Below the pieces are notes generated by a model. It did no database searches. It was not told the origin of the DNA and worked only from the letters and a program-made list of their open reading frames with translations. 64,000 nucleotides of DNA, from NCBI RefSeq assembly GCF_033115175.1, contig NC_084831.1, positions 10,760,540 to 10,824,539 on the forward strand. The letters run 5' to 3'. The position numbers were made by a program, and so were the translations under genes. This DNA is from Lepus europaeus. Taxonomy: Eukaryota > Chordata > Mammalia > Lagomorpha > Leporidae. Positions 18,771 through 30,846 of this stretch are shown here, one piece after another (the stretch's first letter is position 1; each line of letters starts with the position of its first letter).

Positions 18771-20900
18771 GGGCTCAGAGGTTTCCTTCTAAAGAGAGCA
18801 AGACGCCTCTCTGTGGGCAGCTCCGGCCCAGCTGCCCGTGTCCCAGGCGAGGCAACGGCCACGGCGAGCGGAGGGAGCTGGAGAGGCGAGACCGAGGCCC
18901 CAGTCTGACCTCAGAGCCCATATCCCCGCAGCTTCCTCTGTGGCTCCCCAACCCTGCCGCTCGACGCGCCCTGTGCAGGGGCCTCTCTGAGCCGGAGCCC
19001 CCTCCTCCCCGTGTTCCATCCCAGCCCCTTCTCCATTCCGTCATAGCACTGTCATCGCTGACGGCTGTCAATGCGCACCCCCTGCCCAGTGTGGGGACGC
19101 TGCGTCTGACTTGGTTTCGGGGGCTCCTGCACTCACACCTGCCTTGCACATAGTAGGTGCCCAACAAGTGGTGGAGTAGTCAACTGCTCCAAAGGGGACA
19201 GCAAACCCCCCGGCAGCCTGGTTGGCAGCAAGGCCCCCCACGGCCCCGGACCGTGCCCCCACACCCCTCTCCCGCCGCTGCCACCCTGGGTCTCAGCAGC
19301 CACAGCCCACAGAAAAGCTTGAGTCCTTTCCCTTGGGGCCACCTGAGGCCGGGAGGGGCCTGGCAGGGACGGAGCGGGGAGCAGGGCCTCCGAGCCGCCA
19401 GACAAAGGGCGTGTGTTCTGGGCCAGCGCACTTCCTGGGTTTCCGTTGCAGGAAGTTTGGCACCTGCCTATCGGTGACACCGACACCCAGGCTGGTACGG
19501 GGACCAGGGCCAGGACGGTCCCTCCATCCGGGAGCAGCAGGAGACGCAGATCGGGCGCTGCATGGCAGGTGAGTGGTGCCAGAGAGACCCCCTGGGCCTC
19601 GCAGACCATCCCAAGCTGGTCCGGAACACATGTGGGAAGGCCCGAGGTCCCAGGCTGCCTCAGGGTGACTTTGGACAAGGCTCGGGTGCCCTGTCGTGCT
19701 GTCTGCTGGGGCAGCGAGGGGAGCTCGGGGACTGTCCCAGAGGTACAGGGGTGGGGGGCAGCTCCTCCTCTATCGGGCTTGGCCCAGCCTTGGCAAAGGG
19801 CGTGACAGCAGGAAGCGTCAGGGCACCCTGCCTGGCCCTCCTCTTCACGGCACTCCCAGGTCTGGCACCCAGCGGCTCCCTCCTTCCCTCCGGGCATCTT
19901 CCCCGAACAGCGCTGCACACAGTGTGTGTGTGTGTGGGGGGGCATCACTGCAAGCCGGGGATGACCCCGACCAGGGCAGGGGCGCCTTGCTCACGGCCTC
20001 CCTGAGCCCTGGCTTCCGCACCCGGGAAGGGTGGTGTGTGGGGGTGGGGGTGCCCACCCTTGGGGCCCCAGAGCAGTGTGCCCAGGGCACCCGCTCCTCT
20101 GGTTTGCACCCAGCTCTGCCACTTGTCTCTTGTGAGGCCTCCTCCTCGCCCCCCCTGCCACGTCCCCCTTTTGTGAAGTGGGCGTTACCAGCCCCGGTGC
20201 CTAAGGGTCACATAGAAAGGTCTACAAGGCAGACTAAGCGTAGCCACTGTCACTGCTGTCGCTTCTGTAGGGAGGCTGAGTGAGACTCAGATGGGCAGAG
20301 GGCTGGCGGAGGCAGGAGGGGCAGGGGCAGGGGGCCGGGATTTAGGGAGGGGGAGGAGGGGGACACAGAGCAGCCAGGCACCCCCCACCTCCGGACCCCA
20401 GAGTCCCCCTGGGGGGGTGGTGAGCTGCAGGACTGCAGGGAGAGCCAGGCCCTAACTGGCTGTCCCGCAGGTGGTGCTGGGCCCAGCCATTGTGGCTGTA
20501 ATCAAAAGAACAATCTGTTTGCCTCTGAATCAGACCCAGATTCCTTTCCCCAGCAAAGTCCCTGAGCCTCCAGGGACCTGAGCAGCCCATCCCGGCCCCC
20601 GGGCTCAGGTTCTGTCCATCCCTACCCCCTTCCATCTGCCCCAGGTTGGGGTCCAGGACACGGAGGGAGGGGGTCAGGACACAGTGCCCAGGGTGGCAAA
20701 CCAAGTGACCTGGCTGTCAGTGGGCCCTGCCTACCAGAGCCTGTCCCCTCCCCCAGGGTGCTGGGGTGCACCTGCAGGGATCCAGACAGGCAGTGACACC
20801 CCCCCCCCAGCAAATCGAGGTGACCGGCTGCCCCAGCTAGGCCAGCTCATAGTGTGCCTCACTGAGGTCAACCCGTCCCATCGTCTGGGTCACCTAGAGG
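18771..20900. other. Upstream flank of FBLIM1
   Basis: Mostly unassigned. TTGCACATAGTAGGTGCCCA at about 19143 is a fragment of an L2/MIR 3' end; MIR-like text lies at 20100-20230; a GT run lies at 19920-19938. Confidence 0.45.
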
Positions 20901-20914
20901 GGCAGGCTGTGGGC

Positions 20915-21020
20915 AGATCCATTTTACAGACCAAGAAGCTGAGGCCCAGGGTCCCAAGGCTTGGCGGGCAGCCATGGAACCCAGGTCGGACACTTCAGCC
21001 AAGCCCAGGTGTTAGCACTG
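20915..21020 (-). mobile_element. MIR relic, antisense
   Basis: CCATTTTACAGACCAAGAAG, CTGAGGCCCAGGGTCCC and GGAACCCAGGTCGGACAC match reversed MIR, just upstream of the FBLIM1 CpG island. Confidence 0.7.
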
Positions 21021-21285
21021 GCCTCCGTCGGACCGGGCAGGTGGGGCCGCGGACCCAGGTGACCCAGGGCAGGGGGAGTGGAAGGGCCACTGAGGGCCCA
21101 CAAAGACGCCAGGGTGCGCAGCGGGGCTGGACGCCCACCCCAGGCCAGGGCCGAGGGGCGGGGAGGAGTCTCCGAGGGAACAAAGGGAAGGGGAGGGGGC
21201 GGCGCGGGGCGCGGCCGGGCAGGTGGGGGGGGCAGGTAGGGGCCGCTTCCGCGGGGCGGGCCCCGGGCCCCCTCCCCCGGCCTCA

Positions 21286-21295
21286 CCTTTTATGG
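21286..21295 (+). promoter_or_regulatory. FBLIM1: Perfect CArG box (CCTTTTATGG) in FBLIM1 promoter
   Basis: CCTTTTATGG matches the SRF consensus CC(A/T)6GG exactly and is the only AT-rich island in this GC-rich promoter. Its TTTTAT core could double as a TATA-like element, which would put the start near 21.32 kb, just before the first donor. Confidence 0.65.
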
Positions 21296-21319
21296 TCACG
21301 CGGCGGCGCGGGGCGCGGG

Positions 21320-21421
21320 GCGGAGGGAACGAGGGGCGGGGAGGGGCGGGCGCCAGGCGCCGCGCTCTGGGCTCTGCGCGCTCGGGAGTCCGGCGGGGCC
21401 GCGGGGGCGCGGGCGGCCCAG
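21320..21421 (+). other. FBLIM1: FBLIM1 untranslated exon 1 (5' end estimated)
   Basis: A GC-rich leader ends in a strong donor, CAG|GTAAGC, at 21421/21422. No long reading frame is expected here. The 5' boundary is a guess, 25-30 bases below the CArG/TATA-like element. Confidence 0.55.
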
Positions 21422-23880
21422 GTAAGCGGGTGCGGGAGATGGTGGCGGGGGTCCCAGGCTGCCGACCCCTTCCGGGCCACACGCAGGTGACAGCGCGGGT
21501 GGCCCCGGGCCAGCGTCCACCCCGCCCCCTGGCTGGGACCGCAGCCCCGGCGCCCCTGGAGGGGGCTCTCCGGGCCGTGGGGGCCGCTGTCCTGGCGTCG
21601 CCGCCCGTCAGTCCCTTCCCCGGTCCCGGGGCCGGGGGAGGGCTCCGCCCGGTGGCGGGGGTCGTGTCCTTGCCCGGAGCGGGGCGGAAGCTCCCGCACA
21701 AAGAGGCCCGCGTCCCGCACATGGACTGAATTAACTCCGCGGCAGCGCCCCGCGGTGACCCGGCCCGGCCTGCCCCGCTGCCTGCGGAGGCGCCGGGTTT
21801 CCCCAGCTCCGGGGGCCCCCCCAGGGCCAGGGGCGGGCGGGGGCGGGGCGGGGGGCAGCTCTGCAGGCCGGGGCGACGCCCTAGGTCTCTTGCTGCAGCC
21901 CAGAGCGGAGGGCCCCTGTGAGAGGCTGGGGCAGCCCCCAGATTCCCGCTCCCTGCTCTCAGTCACTTTGGGAGGCCAGTCCTGGCCCCCAGGGGCGCCT
22001 GCTGTCCCACCCGGGGTGAGGGCTACATAACCAGCTGTCCTGCACTCCCCTTCCCACACCAGCCACCCCCTGGCACTTTGTGCAGGAGTCCGGGGCCAGA
22101 GAGGGTAGGTGCCCTGCTCTGGCCGCCCAGCAGGAAAGAGGTGGGTTGCGGTGTGAGGGCTGATCTGTGCCTCCTCGGCTTCCCTGGGGTAGGAGGGAGT
22201 TGGAGGGAACCTCTCCCCAAGGCAGCCAGGTCTCTGTGGGAGGGCATGGGTTGGGGTGCAGCCCCCAGCCGCTCACCTCCAGGGGGGTTTAATAGCAGAC
22301 AGACTGCTTTGTCAAGGTATTAAAGTGCAGAACTTAGAGGTGCCAGGGCTCTTCTAGAGGGGGGACAGGAATGGGGAAGAGGGAACAGTGGAGTGGGAGA
22401 GCCTCCCCCTTCCTGGTCAGACACCCCCAGCCCTGGGTGCGGGCTGCAGCTGGCCGCCTGGTGCTCCGGTGCGGGCTGGGTCCCAGCCTCTTCCTTCCTC
22501 TCGACAGGAAGTGAGTCTCCCTCCCTTTGTTCCCACTTTCTCCGCTTACCCGACTGCATCTGCGATTTGCCCTCCAAGGGAGGGGAGCAGAGGGTCCCCG
22601 GGGCGGGGCGCGGCGGCTGCCCCGGGGCGAGGGGAGCTGGGCACCCTAGCAGGGCTGGACTCTGACTCGCTGTGAAATCCCCAGCCCAGCCCCTTCCCCT
22701 GGGGCCTGAGGTCCCTGCTGGGAGGATTGGGGGCGGAGGCTGCCCAGCTGTGGCCATCTGGTGTCAGCCCTGGACATTTCCGAAAAACTGGATGGATCCA
22801 GCTTCCCGGAGGAGTGAAGCAGGGGTCAGGGCAGGCTGGGGAGGGGCTGGGGGGTGCGTCCTAAGGTTTGCAGCTTCTGGGGGCCCAGGCCCGGCTGCCT
22901 CAGGTGTGAGGACAGCCCTGGACCTGCCGGCCGGCTGGGGATGCTCCCCGAGTTCTGTGTCTGCGGCGGGCGGGGCGGGGCCGGGCAGAGCGGGGGGCGG
23001 GGTCGTCTACTCTGGGGGTAGGGGGAGGCTCACGCAGCGTTTGTGAGGGGGGCCATTGTGGGCTTTCCTTCTGGCTGAGGCCGGGATGGGGGAGCCCTGA
23101 GGCCCATACAGCCCTGGGCTCAGGGCCTGGCCCGCATCGGCGGATGCCCGCGATGCGGTTTATCTCTTCTTCAATTCTTGCATGCACCCTGAACATCACT
23201 CGCAAAAGTGGGCTTCTGAACTGCTCACCGAGCGGCGGGTGGCAGCGAGGGACGGGACCGGGCATCGAAAGCCCCATGGAGGCTGCTTCCCGACGCACCG
23301 GTTTCTACCCAGGAGGCTGAGCGTTTTAACCCAGTGTAGCAGCCAGTTTAGGAGGGATTCCGAGTGCGTGTGATTTGTCTCCGGCAGTCCCAGAGGGAGC
23401 CCGCGGTGACCAGTGCACTTGGAGATGGGGAGGGGACTCTGTGCACCCTGTGCACGGTCACCCCAGCTCCCAGGGCACCACTGGGTCTCTCCGGGGGCCC
23501 CCAGCCCAGCCCAGCCCAGCCAGCCCTGTTTCTGGGGGTCCGATGGTGCCTCCCTGTCTGCTCTCCGCCTCATATGCTTGTGGCCTGGGCCTGACAGTCC
23601 TGGCGAGGTGGCCCCGGGTAGCACAACAGCAGAGAGAGGGCGAGATAAGGGGCAATTTTTAGCCTCGTGCCCAGGGAGGATGCCTGTGCCTTGCCCGCCC
23701 CACTCTGGCCCCGTGGACACGGGGGCCTTAGAGATGGAAAACGGCTTCTGCCTGGCACCTGTCCCCAGATCTATACCTCGATGGCTACCCCCAGCCACAC
23801 TCAGGGTGCAGTTGAGTACCTGCAGGGGGTCGGATGGGTGATTATGAGCCAGCGTGTCCTGTGATGGGGCTGTCACCTCC
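21422..23880. other. FBLIM1: FBLIM1 first intron, GC-rich part
   Basis: Almost repeat-free intron directly after untranslated exon 1. A second cluster of GC boxes lies at about 22965-23010 and could mark an alternative promoter. No coding exon was recognised. Confidence 0.45.
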
Positions 23881-23889
23881 CTGTGGAAG

Positions 23890-24190
23890 CAGACAGGGCC
23901 TCAGGGAGAGGGCCGGGAATCAGGGAAGGCTTCATGGAGGAGGTGATGCTCGCTCGAGCTGAATTTTACCCTGTGGGCGGCAGCAGCGGAGGGAGACCAG
24001 GCGGGAGGAGCAGGTCAGAGGGGAAGCCGTGGAGGGGGGATGAGGACCCAAAGAGGGAGAATTAGGACTTTCTCCTGAGGAGGGGGGAGCCATGGAAGGC
24101 CTTAGAGCAGAGGAGAAGTAGTCAGACTTATGCTCTAGAAAGATCAAGGTCAGGAGGTGAGATTGGAGACCGCTGAGCCCCCTCCCGGGC
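23890..24190 (-). mobile_element. LINE/L2 relic, antisense
   Basis: AGGGAAGGCTTCATGGAGGA, GTGATGCTCGCTCGAGCTGA, GCCATGGAAGGCCTTAGAGC and TCTAGAAAGATCAAGG follow the reversed L2 order. Confidence 0.65.
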
Positions 24191-24269
24191 TCTCCCCTGA
24201 CACTGCCCAGGCCTGAAGCGCACCTCGTTTTTGGAGAGGCAGAGAAGTGGATGCTGGCCTGCTGGGTGG

Positions 24270-24440
24270 GCCGAGAGGGCAGAACAGAGCCAGATGGCGC
24301 CGGGGGGCCAGGCCCTGAGTTCCAATCCCGGCTCTGCCACTGTGAGCCCTTGGACAAGTGGCTTTACCCCTGAGGTCTCCCAGGTCCCCCTTGGTGGGAT
24401 GGGAGTAGCGCGTGCCCACCTCTCGCGGCAGGAGGGTTGA
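24270..24440 (+). mobile_element. MIR relic
   Basis: GAGTTCCAATCCCGGCTCTG, CCACTGTGAGCCCTTGGACA, AGTGGCTTTACCCCTGAGGT: a good sense-strand MIR match in an FBLIM1 5' intron. Confidence 0.85.
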
Positions 24441-24469
24441 TGCTTTGACAGCACGAGGCCTGGGGCGGT

Positions 24470-24512
24470 GTGGGCACAGAGGGGGTGTCCTGGGCACAGA
24501 GGGGGTGTCCCG
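24470..24512. repeat. Two-copy tandem repeat
   Basis: GGGCACAGAGGGGGTGTCC occurs twice in tandem shortly before untranslated exon 2. Confidence 0.85.
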
Positions 24513-24552
24513 GGCATGACGTGCTCACCGTCCTGTCCTCTCCCTCCCGCAG

Positions 24553-24650
24553 CAGAGCTGGCCTGAGCCTCAGGGACTTCTTCCCCCGGAGAGAATCCGG
24601 ATCCCTTCCTGGGAGGTGACTGATCAAGGCAGGAAGCTTACTCATCCGAG
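24553..24650 (+). other. FBLIM1: FBLIM1 untranslated exon 2
   Basis: A 98-base segment is bounded by a pyrimidine tract with CCCGCAG acceptor and a GAG|GTGAGC donor. It lies 230 bases before the coding start exon. Exon status is inferred from the splice signals and the need for a leader connecting 21421 to 24882. Confidence 0.55.
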
Positions 24651-24881
24651 GTGAGCCAGCCAGGGCTGGGGGAGGGGCAGTCAGCACCCTGTGGCAGGGT
24701 CACCTGGTGGGCCCCTGCCCTCCCCCACAGGGCCTCGCCCACCCCCTCCGGCATGTGGGCGGGGCGGGGCTGTTCTGTCTTGCCTTAGGGAGGTGTGCAG
24801 GACTGGGCTGTTTCCTTTTGCAGCCAGGGGGAGAGCAAGCCTGCACCCCCAGGACCTTGCTCTCTGTCCCCGCCCTGCCAG

Positions 24882-25088
24882 GACCTGAAGCCATGGCCTC
24901 AAAGCCCGAGAAGAGGGTCGCCTCCTCCATCTTTATCACCCTGGCACCCCCGCGCCGCCACGTGGCCGTGGCCGAGGAAGTGAGGCAGGCGGCTTGTGAG
25001 GCCCGGCGCGGCTGCCCCTGGGAGCCCCCTGGGAAGGCCCCTGCTGGGAGGCCCAGCCCCTGCAGCCCCGCTCAGCTCTCCAACGGAG
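24882..25088 (+). CDS. FBLIM1: FBLIM1 coding exon 1: filamin-binding strand
   Basis: Acceptor CTGCCAG precedes 24882; 11 untranslated bases lead to ATG 24893; donor GAG|GTAAGA follows 25088 (phase 1). Residues 4-20, beginning KPEKRVASSIFITLAPP, match the segment that pairs with filamin Ig21. Ser11 and Ser12, reported regulatory phosphosites in human, are kept; Ile13 replaces the human Val. Confidence 0.93.
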
Positions 25089-28000
25089 GTAAGAGACAGG
25101 CAGGCGGGAGGCGGGGAGGGAAGGGCAGCCCCGGGAGTCAGTCATTCAGTCATTCATTCGTTCATCTGAGTGCCAGACAGACCCCAGAACCGCCCGCCCG
25201 GTGTGCCTTCCAGCTCCCACATTTGCAGCCATTGAACCTCCTGCGTCTCTGTATCCTGATCTGTCAGAGCGTGGCTGGGAGCGAGTGCGTGTGTGAGTGA
25301 GTGGCCTGCACCTGTCGTGCAGGGAGTGCCAGCTGTGCTCCAGCTGTTCTCGCTGTCCCAAGAGTGGAGAAGGGAGACAAGGCTTTGCGCCCGTGTGGAG
25401 GGAGCAGAGTTAATGCAGAGGCAGTGTGGGCATTTGGCACGGCCATTTGGGACCCCTGCGTCTCGGATCCGAGCGTCTGGTTCAAGCCCCAGCTACTCTG
25501 CTTCCCACCCAGCTTCTTGCTACCGCGTACCCTGGGAGACAGCCGATGACAGCCCAAGTACTTGGGTCCCTGCCGCCCCTGTGGGAGACCAGGCTGGAGC
25601 TCTGGGTTCCTGGCTTCAGGTTGACTCAGGCCAAACTGTTGCAGGCATTTGGGGAGTGAACCGATGGGTGGCCAATCTCTCTCCACTGGTCTTTCTGCCT
25701 TTCAAATTAAATGAAAACAGAGGGAAGAGAACTGTGTGTATTAGAACATCTGATACATGACGTCAGCAGACACAGGTGCTGTCGGGGTGAAACGTGGTGG
25801 AGAGGAGTAACTTTTTACAGGATAGGCGGGGTGGCTTCCCTGAGGAGGTGTCCCTGGAATCTGGGGTGGGCTGGCCCTGTCGCCTTGGTCACAGAGCCCT
25901 CCTTCCCTGCCACTCCCTGGGAAGTCTCAGCTGCTTGGCGAGGAAAGGTGGTAGCCCCAGCCCTGGGGCAAGGCGCGGCTCTGCCTCAGGGTGTGAGGCT
26001 GACCCCTGGAAGGCAGCTGAGCCCCCGCGTCCCCGGGCCCTGGACAGATGTCCTTCCATCCCAGAGTACGGCTGGGACAGCCCTCCTCTCCATCTGTCGT
26101 CGCGGGAACCACCTGGATCCAACAAGAAATGCCGGCCAGTCCTGGAGCGAGGGCCAGCGAGCACAGAGGGGACTCACGGGACAGAAGCTCTGGGCCCATC
26201 TTTCCTTCCTCACCTCCCACCTCAAGGGCCCCAGACTCTCCAGCACCTTTGGAGAGCAGGACCAGGCCGGCCAGGATGCCGGGATGAGCGATCTGACAGG
26301 AAAAAATGGGCCCCATCTCGGAGGTCGAGGGAGGCCAGGAAACATGGCTGAGATGCCAACAGGTGCAGCTGAGACCGGTGTCCCTGGGGTCTGGGGTGGG
26401 GTGGCCCTGTCGCCTCGGAGGCTTCCCTGGGCCCTTGGAATTGCCGTGTGTGATGAAGTCAGACTTTCCCGAGGGCGGGGGTGCTGGCTGCTGTTTCCGC
26501 TGTCATCCGGGCACTCTCAGGCAGAGCGTGGGCAGTCACGGCCTCACTGGAGCAGGCTCAGTTCCCGGTGAGCTGCTCACGGCCATCCCTACAGCGGCTG
26601 CTTTAGCTTTCCAGCCTGGAAGAAGCCCCACCTTGCTGGTGCTGTGGCTGGCGTAGCAGGTAAAGCTGCTGCCCGCGATGGCTGGCATCCCGTGCGGGCA
26701 TTGGTTCAAGTCCTGGCTGCTCCACTTCCAGCCCCGCTCCCTGCTGATGCTCTTGGGAAAGCAGCGGAAGATGCTTTCCCACGTGGGACACCTGGATGAA
26801 GCAGCTGGCCGTGGCAGCCCTCTGGGGAGTGAAGCAGTGGCTCCATCCCTCTCTCTCTATCACTCGGCCACCTTGCCCTCACTCCTCCCACCTCCACTGG
26901 GTGTCTCTCTGCACGCACGCACGCCTCCCTCGCCCCCTTACTCCCATCTGCTCTCCTCTTGGCTTCTCTGTAAAAAGCTGCTCTCCCTCCTCCTGCTGCT
27001 GTCACTGGGCTCCGGGTCCCCGCTCTGCCCATGGCCTCACATGCCCCACGCTTGCCTCTCTCCTGAATTCCTGCCTGCCTGCGAGGACCGTCAGCCGGCC
27101 GGGGAGAGACTGCGGACCTGGCTCCTGCCTTAGGAGCTCCCCTGCAGCCCGGCTCTCCTACCGAGCCTCGAGCCTGATCTGACTGAGCCAGCGTGCGGGG
27201 CCCCGGGGCCTTGCCTTTCCCGCTGATCCTGGTGCTGGGCTCTCGGGACCACAGTTGGAGAACTAGCCAGTTCTTTATCTTTTTTTTTTTTTTTTAAGAT
27301 TTATTTATTGCACTTGAAAGTCAGAGTTACATAGAGAAGAGAGAGAGAGAGAGGTCTCCCATTTGCTGGTTTACTCCCAAACTGGATGCAACAGCCAGAG
27401 ATGGGGCACTGATCCGAAGCCAGGAGCCAGGAGCTTCTTCCAGATCTCCCACGCGGGTGCAGGGGCCCAAGGACTTGGGCCATTTTCCACTGCTCTCCTA
27501 GGCCATAGCAGAGAGCTGGATCAGAAGAGGAGCAGCCGGGTCTGAACTGGCACCCATATGGGATGTCAGCACTGCAGGTGGCGGCTTTACCTGCTGCACC
27601 ACAGCGCCGGCCCCTTATTTTATTTTTTAAAATTTTTATTTATATGAAAGGCAGAGCTACAGAGAGAGAAGGAGAGACAGAGAGATCTTCCAGCCACTGT
27701 TTAACTCCCCAAATGGCCACGTCCTCTGTGACTAGTCCAGGCTGAACCAGGAGCCGGGAGCTCCATTGGGTCTCCTGTGTGGGTGGCAGTTCTGCCGCAC
27801 GTTGGCTAAGGTCCATCTCTGAATACAGCCATTGCCTTACGCGGCCACAGTGCCAGGCGGCATCCACTGGACTGAGAATCCAAGGATGCCTTTGATTATC
27901 TGATACTCAATCCACAGCTTCCACTGCTTGTCATGAAAATGCCTGGTAGCGGCTGGATCGTATCACAGTGACCATGGCGCCTTTGTTACACGTATTTGTT

Positions 28001-30798
28001 TACTGGCGAGACAGAGCTCTCGTCACTGGTTCACTCCCCGAACACTGACAGCCAACCTGGCTGGCCGAGGCTGGGAGCGGGGAACTCAACCCAAGTCAGC
28101 CACGTGCGCCATCCACACTGCCTCCCAGGGCACGCACCTGCAGGAAGCTGGAGTTGGGAGCAGAGGCGGGGACCACAGTCTGGGAGTCTGATTCAGGATG
28201 CGGGAGTCCCAACCCGCGCTTCAGCTGCCAGGCCGATGCCCGCCTCTGGGCTGTGCTGGTTTGTTTTTGTTTATTTTCTTCTACTTGAAAGAGTGACAGA
28301 GAGGCGGGGGGGGGGGGGGAGAGCGTGAGCTGTCATATCCAGTCATTCATTCCCTACCCAAATGCCCACTGCAGCCAGGACTGTGCCAGGCTGACGCCAG
28401 GAGCCCACAACTCCACCCAGGTCTCGTCCATGGGTGCCAGGGGCCCGAGCCCTTGAGCATGGTCTGCCGTGCCGTACCCAGGGTACACCAGCAGGGATCT
28501 GGATCGGTAGCAGAGCAGCTGGGCCTTGGACCAGCACTTCCATGTGGGATGTGGGCCTCACAGCAGTGCTTAACCCTCCGTGCCACTCGCCCACTCCCCG
28601 TCCGTGTTTTGAGCTAATTTAGTGGAATGTTTAGCTTTTCCTCAGCTCCAAAGTGGAAAGAATTAAATGAGAGGATTAATCCTTTGAATTAGGGTCCAGA
28701 TAAGGTCTATACCAGCCGTCCAATAAAAATAGAATACCAGTCACAAATGCCAGCAACACTTGTAACTTAAATTTTCTAGTGTCCACACTGAAAAAAAGGA
28801 AAAAGAAATAAGTGATATTAATTTAACATTAGAGATTATAAAACCCAGTGTACTGAGATATTTCAGCATGTAATTATTATAAAAATTACTTTTTAAAATA
28901 TTTACTTAGGCTGGCGCCGCAGCTCACTAGACTAATCCTCCACCTGCGGTGCCAGAACCCCAGGTTCTAGTCCCAGTCAGGGCACCGGATTCTGTCCCGG
29001 TTGCTCCTCTTCCAGGCCAGCTCTCTGCTGTGGCCCGGGAGTGCAGTGGAGGATGGCCCAAGTCCTTGGGCCCTGCACCCGCATGGGAGACCAGGAGAAG
29101 CACCTGGCTCCTGGCTTTGGATCGGTGCAGCGCGCCGGCTGTAGCGGCCATTTGGGGAGTGAACCAACGGAAGGAAGACCTTTCTCTCTGTCTCTCTTTC
29201 TCTCACTGTCTAACTCTGCCTGTCAAAATAAATAAATAAATAAATTAATTAGAAATTTACTTAGGAGCTGGCATTGTGACCCAGCAGGTTAAGCTACCGC
29301 CTGCAGTGCCAGCATCGTCTGAGGCCCAGCTGTCCTCCCCTCCAGCTCCCTGCTAACGTTGCCTGGGAAAGCAGAGGCAGAGAGCTCTTCCACCCGCTGG
29401 TCCACGCTCCAGATGGCCACAGCGGCCGGCCGGGGCTGTTTGGAATTGCATCGGGGCCTCCCACCTGGGTGCAGGGGCCCAAGTGCTTGGGCCACGCTCT
29501 GCTCTCCCAGGCACAACAGCAGGGAGCTGGATCGGCAGCAGAACAGCCAGGACCCCGACGGGCGCTCGCGTGGGAGGCCGGAGTCCCAGGCAGTGGCTGC
29601 ACCCCTGTGCCACGATGCTGGCCCTGTGGATGTGCGTGGTTTTTTGTTTGTTTGTTTGTTTGTTTTGACAGGCGGAGTGGATAGTGAGAGAGAGAGAGAC
29701 AGAGAGAAAGGTCTTCCTTTTTGCCGTTGGTTCACCCTCCAATGGCCGCTGCGGACGGCGCATCTCGCTGATCCGAAGCCAGGAGCCAGGTGCTTCTCCT
29801 GGTCTCCCATGCGGGTGTGTGCGTGTTTTAAGTGGCCGTTTTTCTCTGAAATCTAGGGGAGACCCCTCCCCCACCTCGTGCCATTGACTCCTTGCAGAAG
29901 CGGGGTCCATTTCGGAGGGGTGCCCCACGCGTGTCCTGGATTTGCCCCTTCTCTCCCCTACCCTCTCATCCAGCTGCCCCTGTGGCTCCCACGCTTGTCA
30001 TAGATGGACCTTTGGAGATGTGACTGGATTGAGGCGGGTCTTTTTGGTTTGTTCATTCAGGGTTTGTTCTGGGGGTAAGAACATGACATGGGTGGTGCCC
30101 CTGTCGCTTCCTGTAGTGTCACACGAACCAGGAGGCCCCGATGTCTGCTGAGCATCATCAGTGGGTGCTGGTGATGGCCTGACCCCTCCTTAGAAAGTTT
30201 CCATCCCCCTTCCACCTTGCAGTTCCCTGACTCTGGTCGGAGGTGGAGCACACCCCTCTCATTCCCTGGGGGCCTGTCAGACTCCACAGGTGGCGGCCCC
30301 ACCCAGGGCATCTGTGCAGGTCTGGGGCTCGCTCCCAGGTATGGCAGGTGCTGCTGGCCAGAGCCACGGCGGGAGAGGGAGGTTGGTCCGGCCTGCGCGT
30401 CCACAGGGGCCTGGCCGCACCGACAGGGGAGGGCTGTCAGGGAGCTTGCACAGCTGCTATTTGTGGCCCTGGCAGGTGCCTCTGCCTGTCCATCATCTCA
30501 GATATTGCTTACCCCTGGGTGCCTGGTGCCCATTTTCCAACTAAGCAGATTAAACTTGGCGAGATCCAGTCTGTTACCTAAGGACACCCAGCAAGTCAGA
30601 GCAGAGGGGCCAGCGCTGTGGTGCAGCCTGCAGTGTGGCATCCCACACGTGCCCTGGTTCAAGTCCCGACTGCTCCACTCCGATCCACCTCCCTGCTAAT
30701 GTACCTGGGAAAGCAGAAGAAGATGATCCCTGCACCCACGTGGGAGACCCAGATTGTGGCCATGTGGGGAGTGAAGCAAATAAAGATGAAAGCCAGAC

Positions 30799-30846
<48 letters not shown>

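Larger units (their letters stand above)
21100..21421 (+). promoter_or_regulatory. FBLIM1: FBLIM1 CpG-rich promoter
   Basis: The densest CpG stretch in the window spans about 21.1-21.9 kb, with many GC boxes (GGGGCGGGG, GGGAGGGG). It sits at the 5' end of the FBLIM1 locus and runs into a strong donor site, so it is the best candidate for the main promoter. Expected regulators are Sp/KLF factors and SRF (see CArG box). Confidence 0.75.

Noticed and set aside
24553-24650. Coding start inside untranslated exon 2
   Set aside because: No ATG in frame with the FBLIM1 protein was seen; ATG 24893 gives the known N-terminus.
30804-30842. Regularly spaced repeats suggesting a CRISPR-like array
   Set aside because: It is a GA microsatellite in a SINE; the genome is mammalian.
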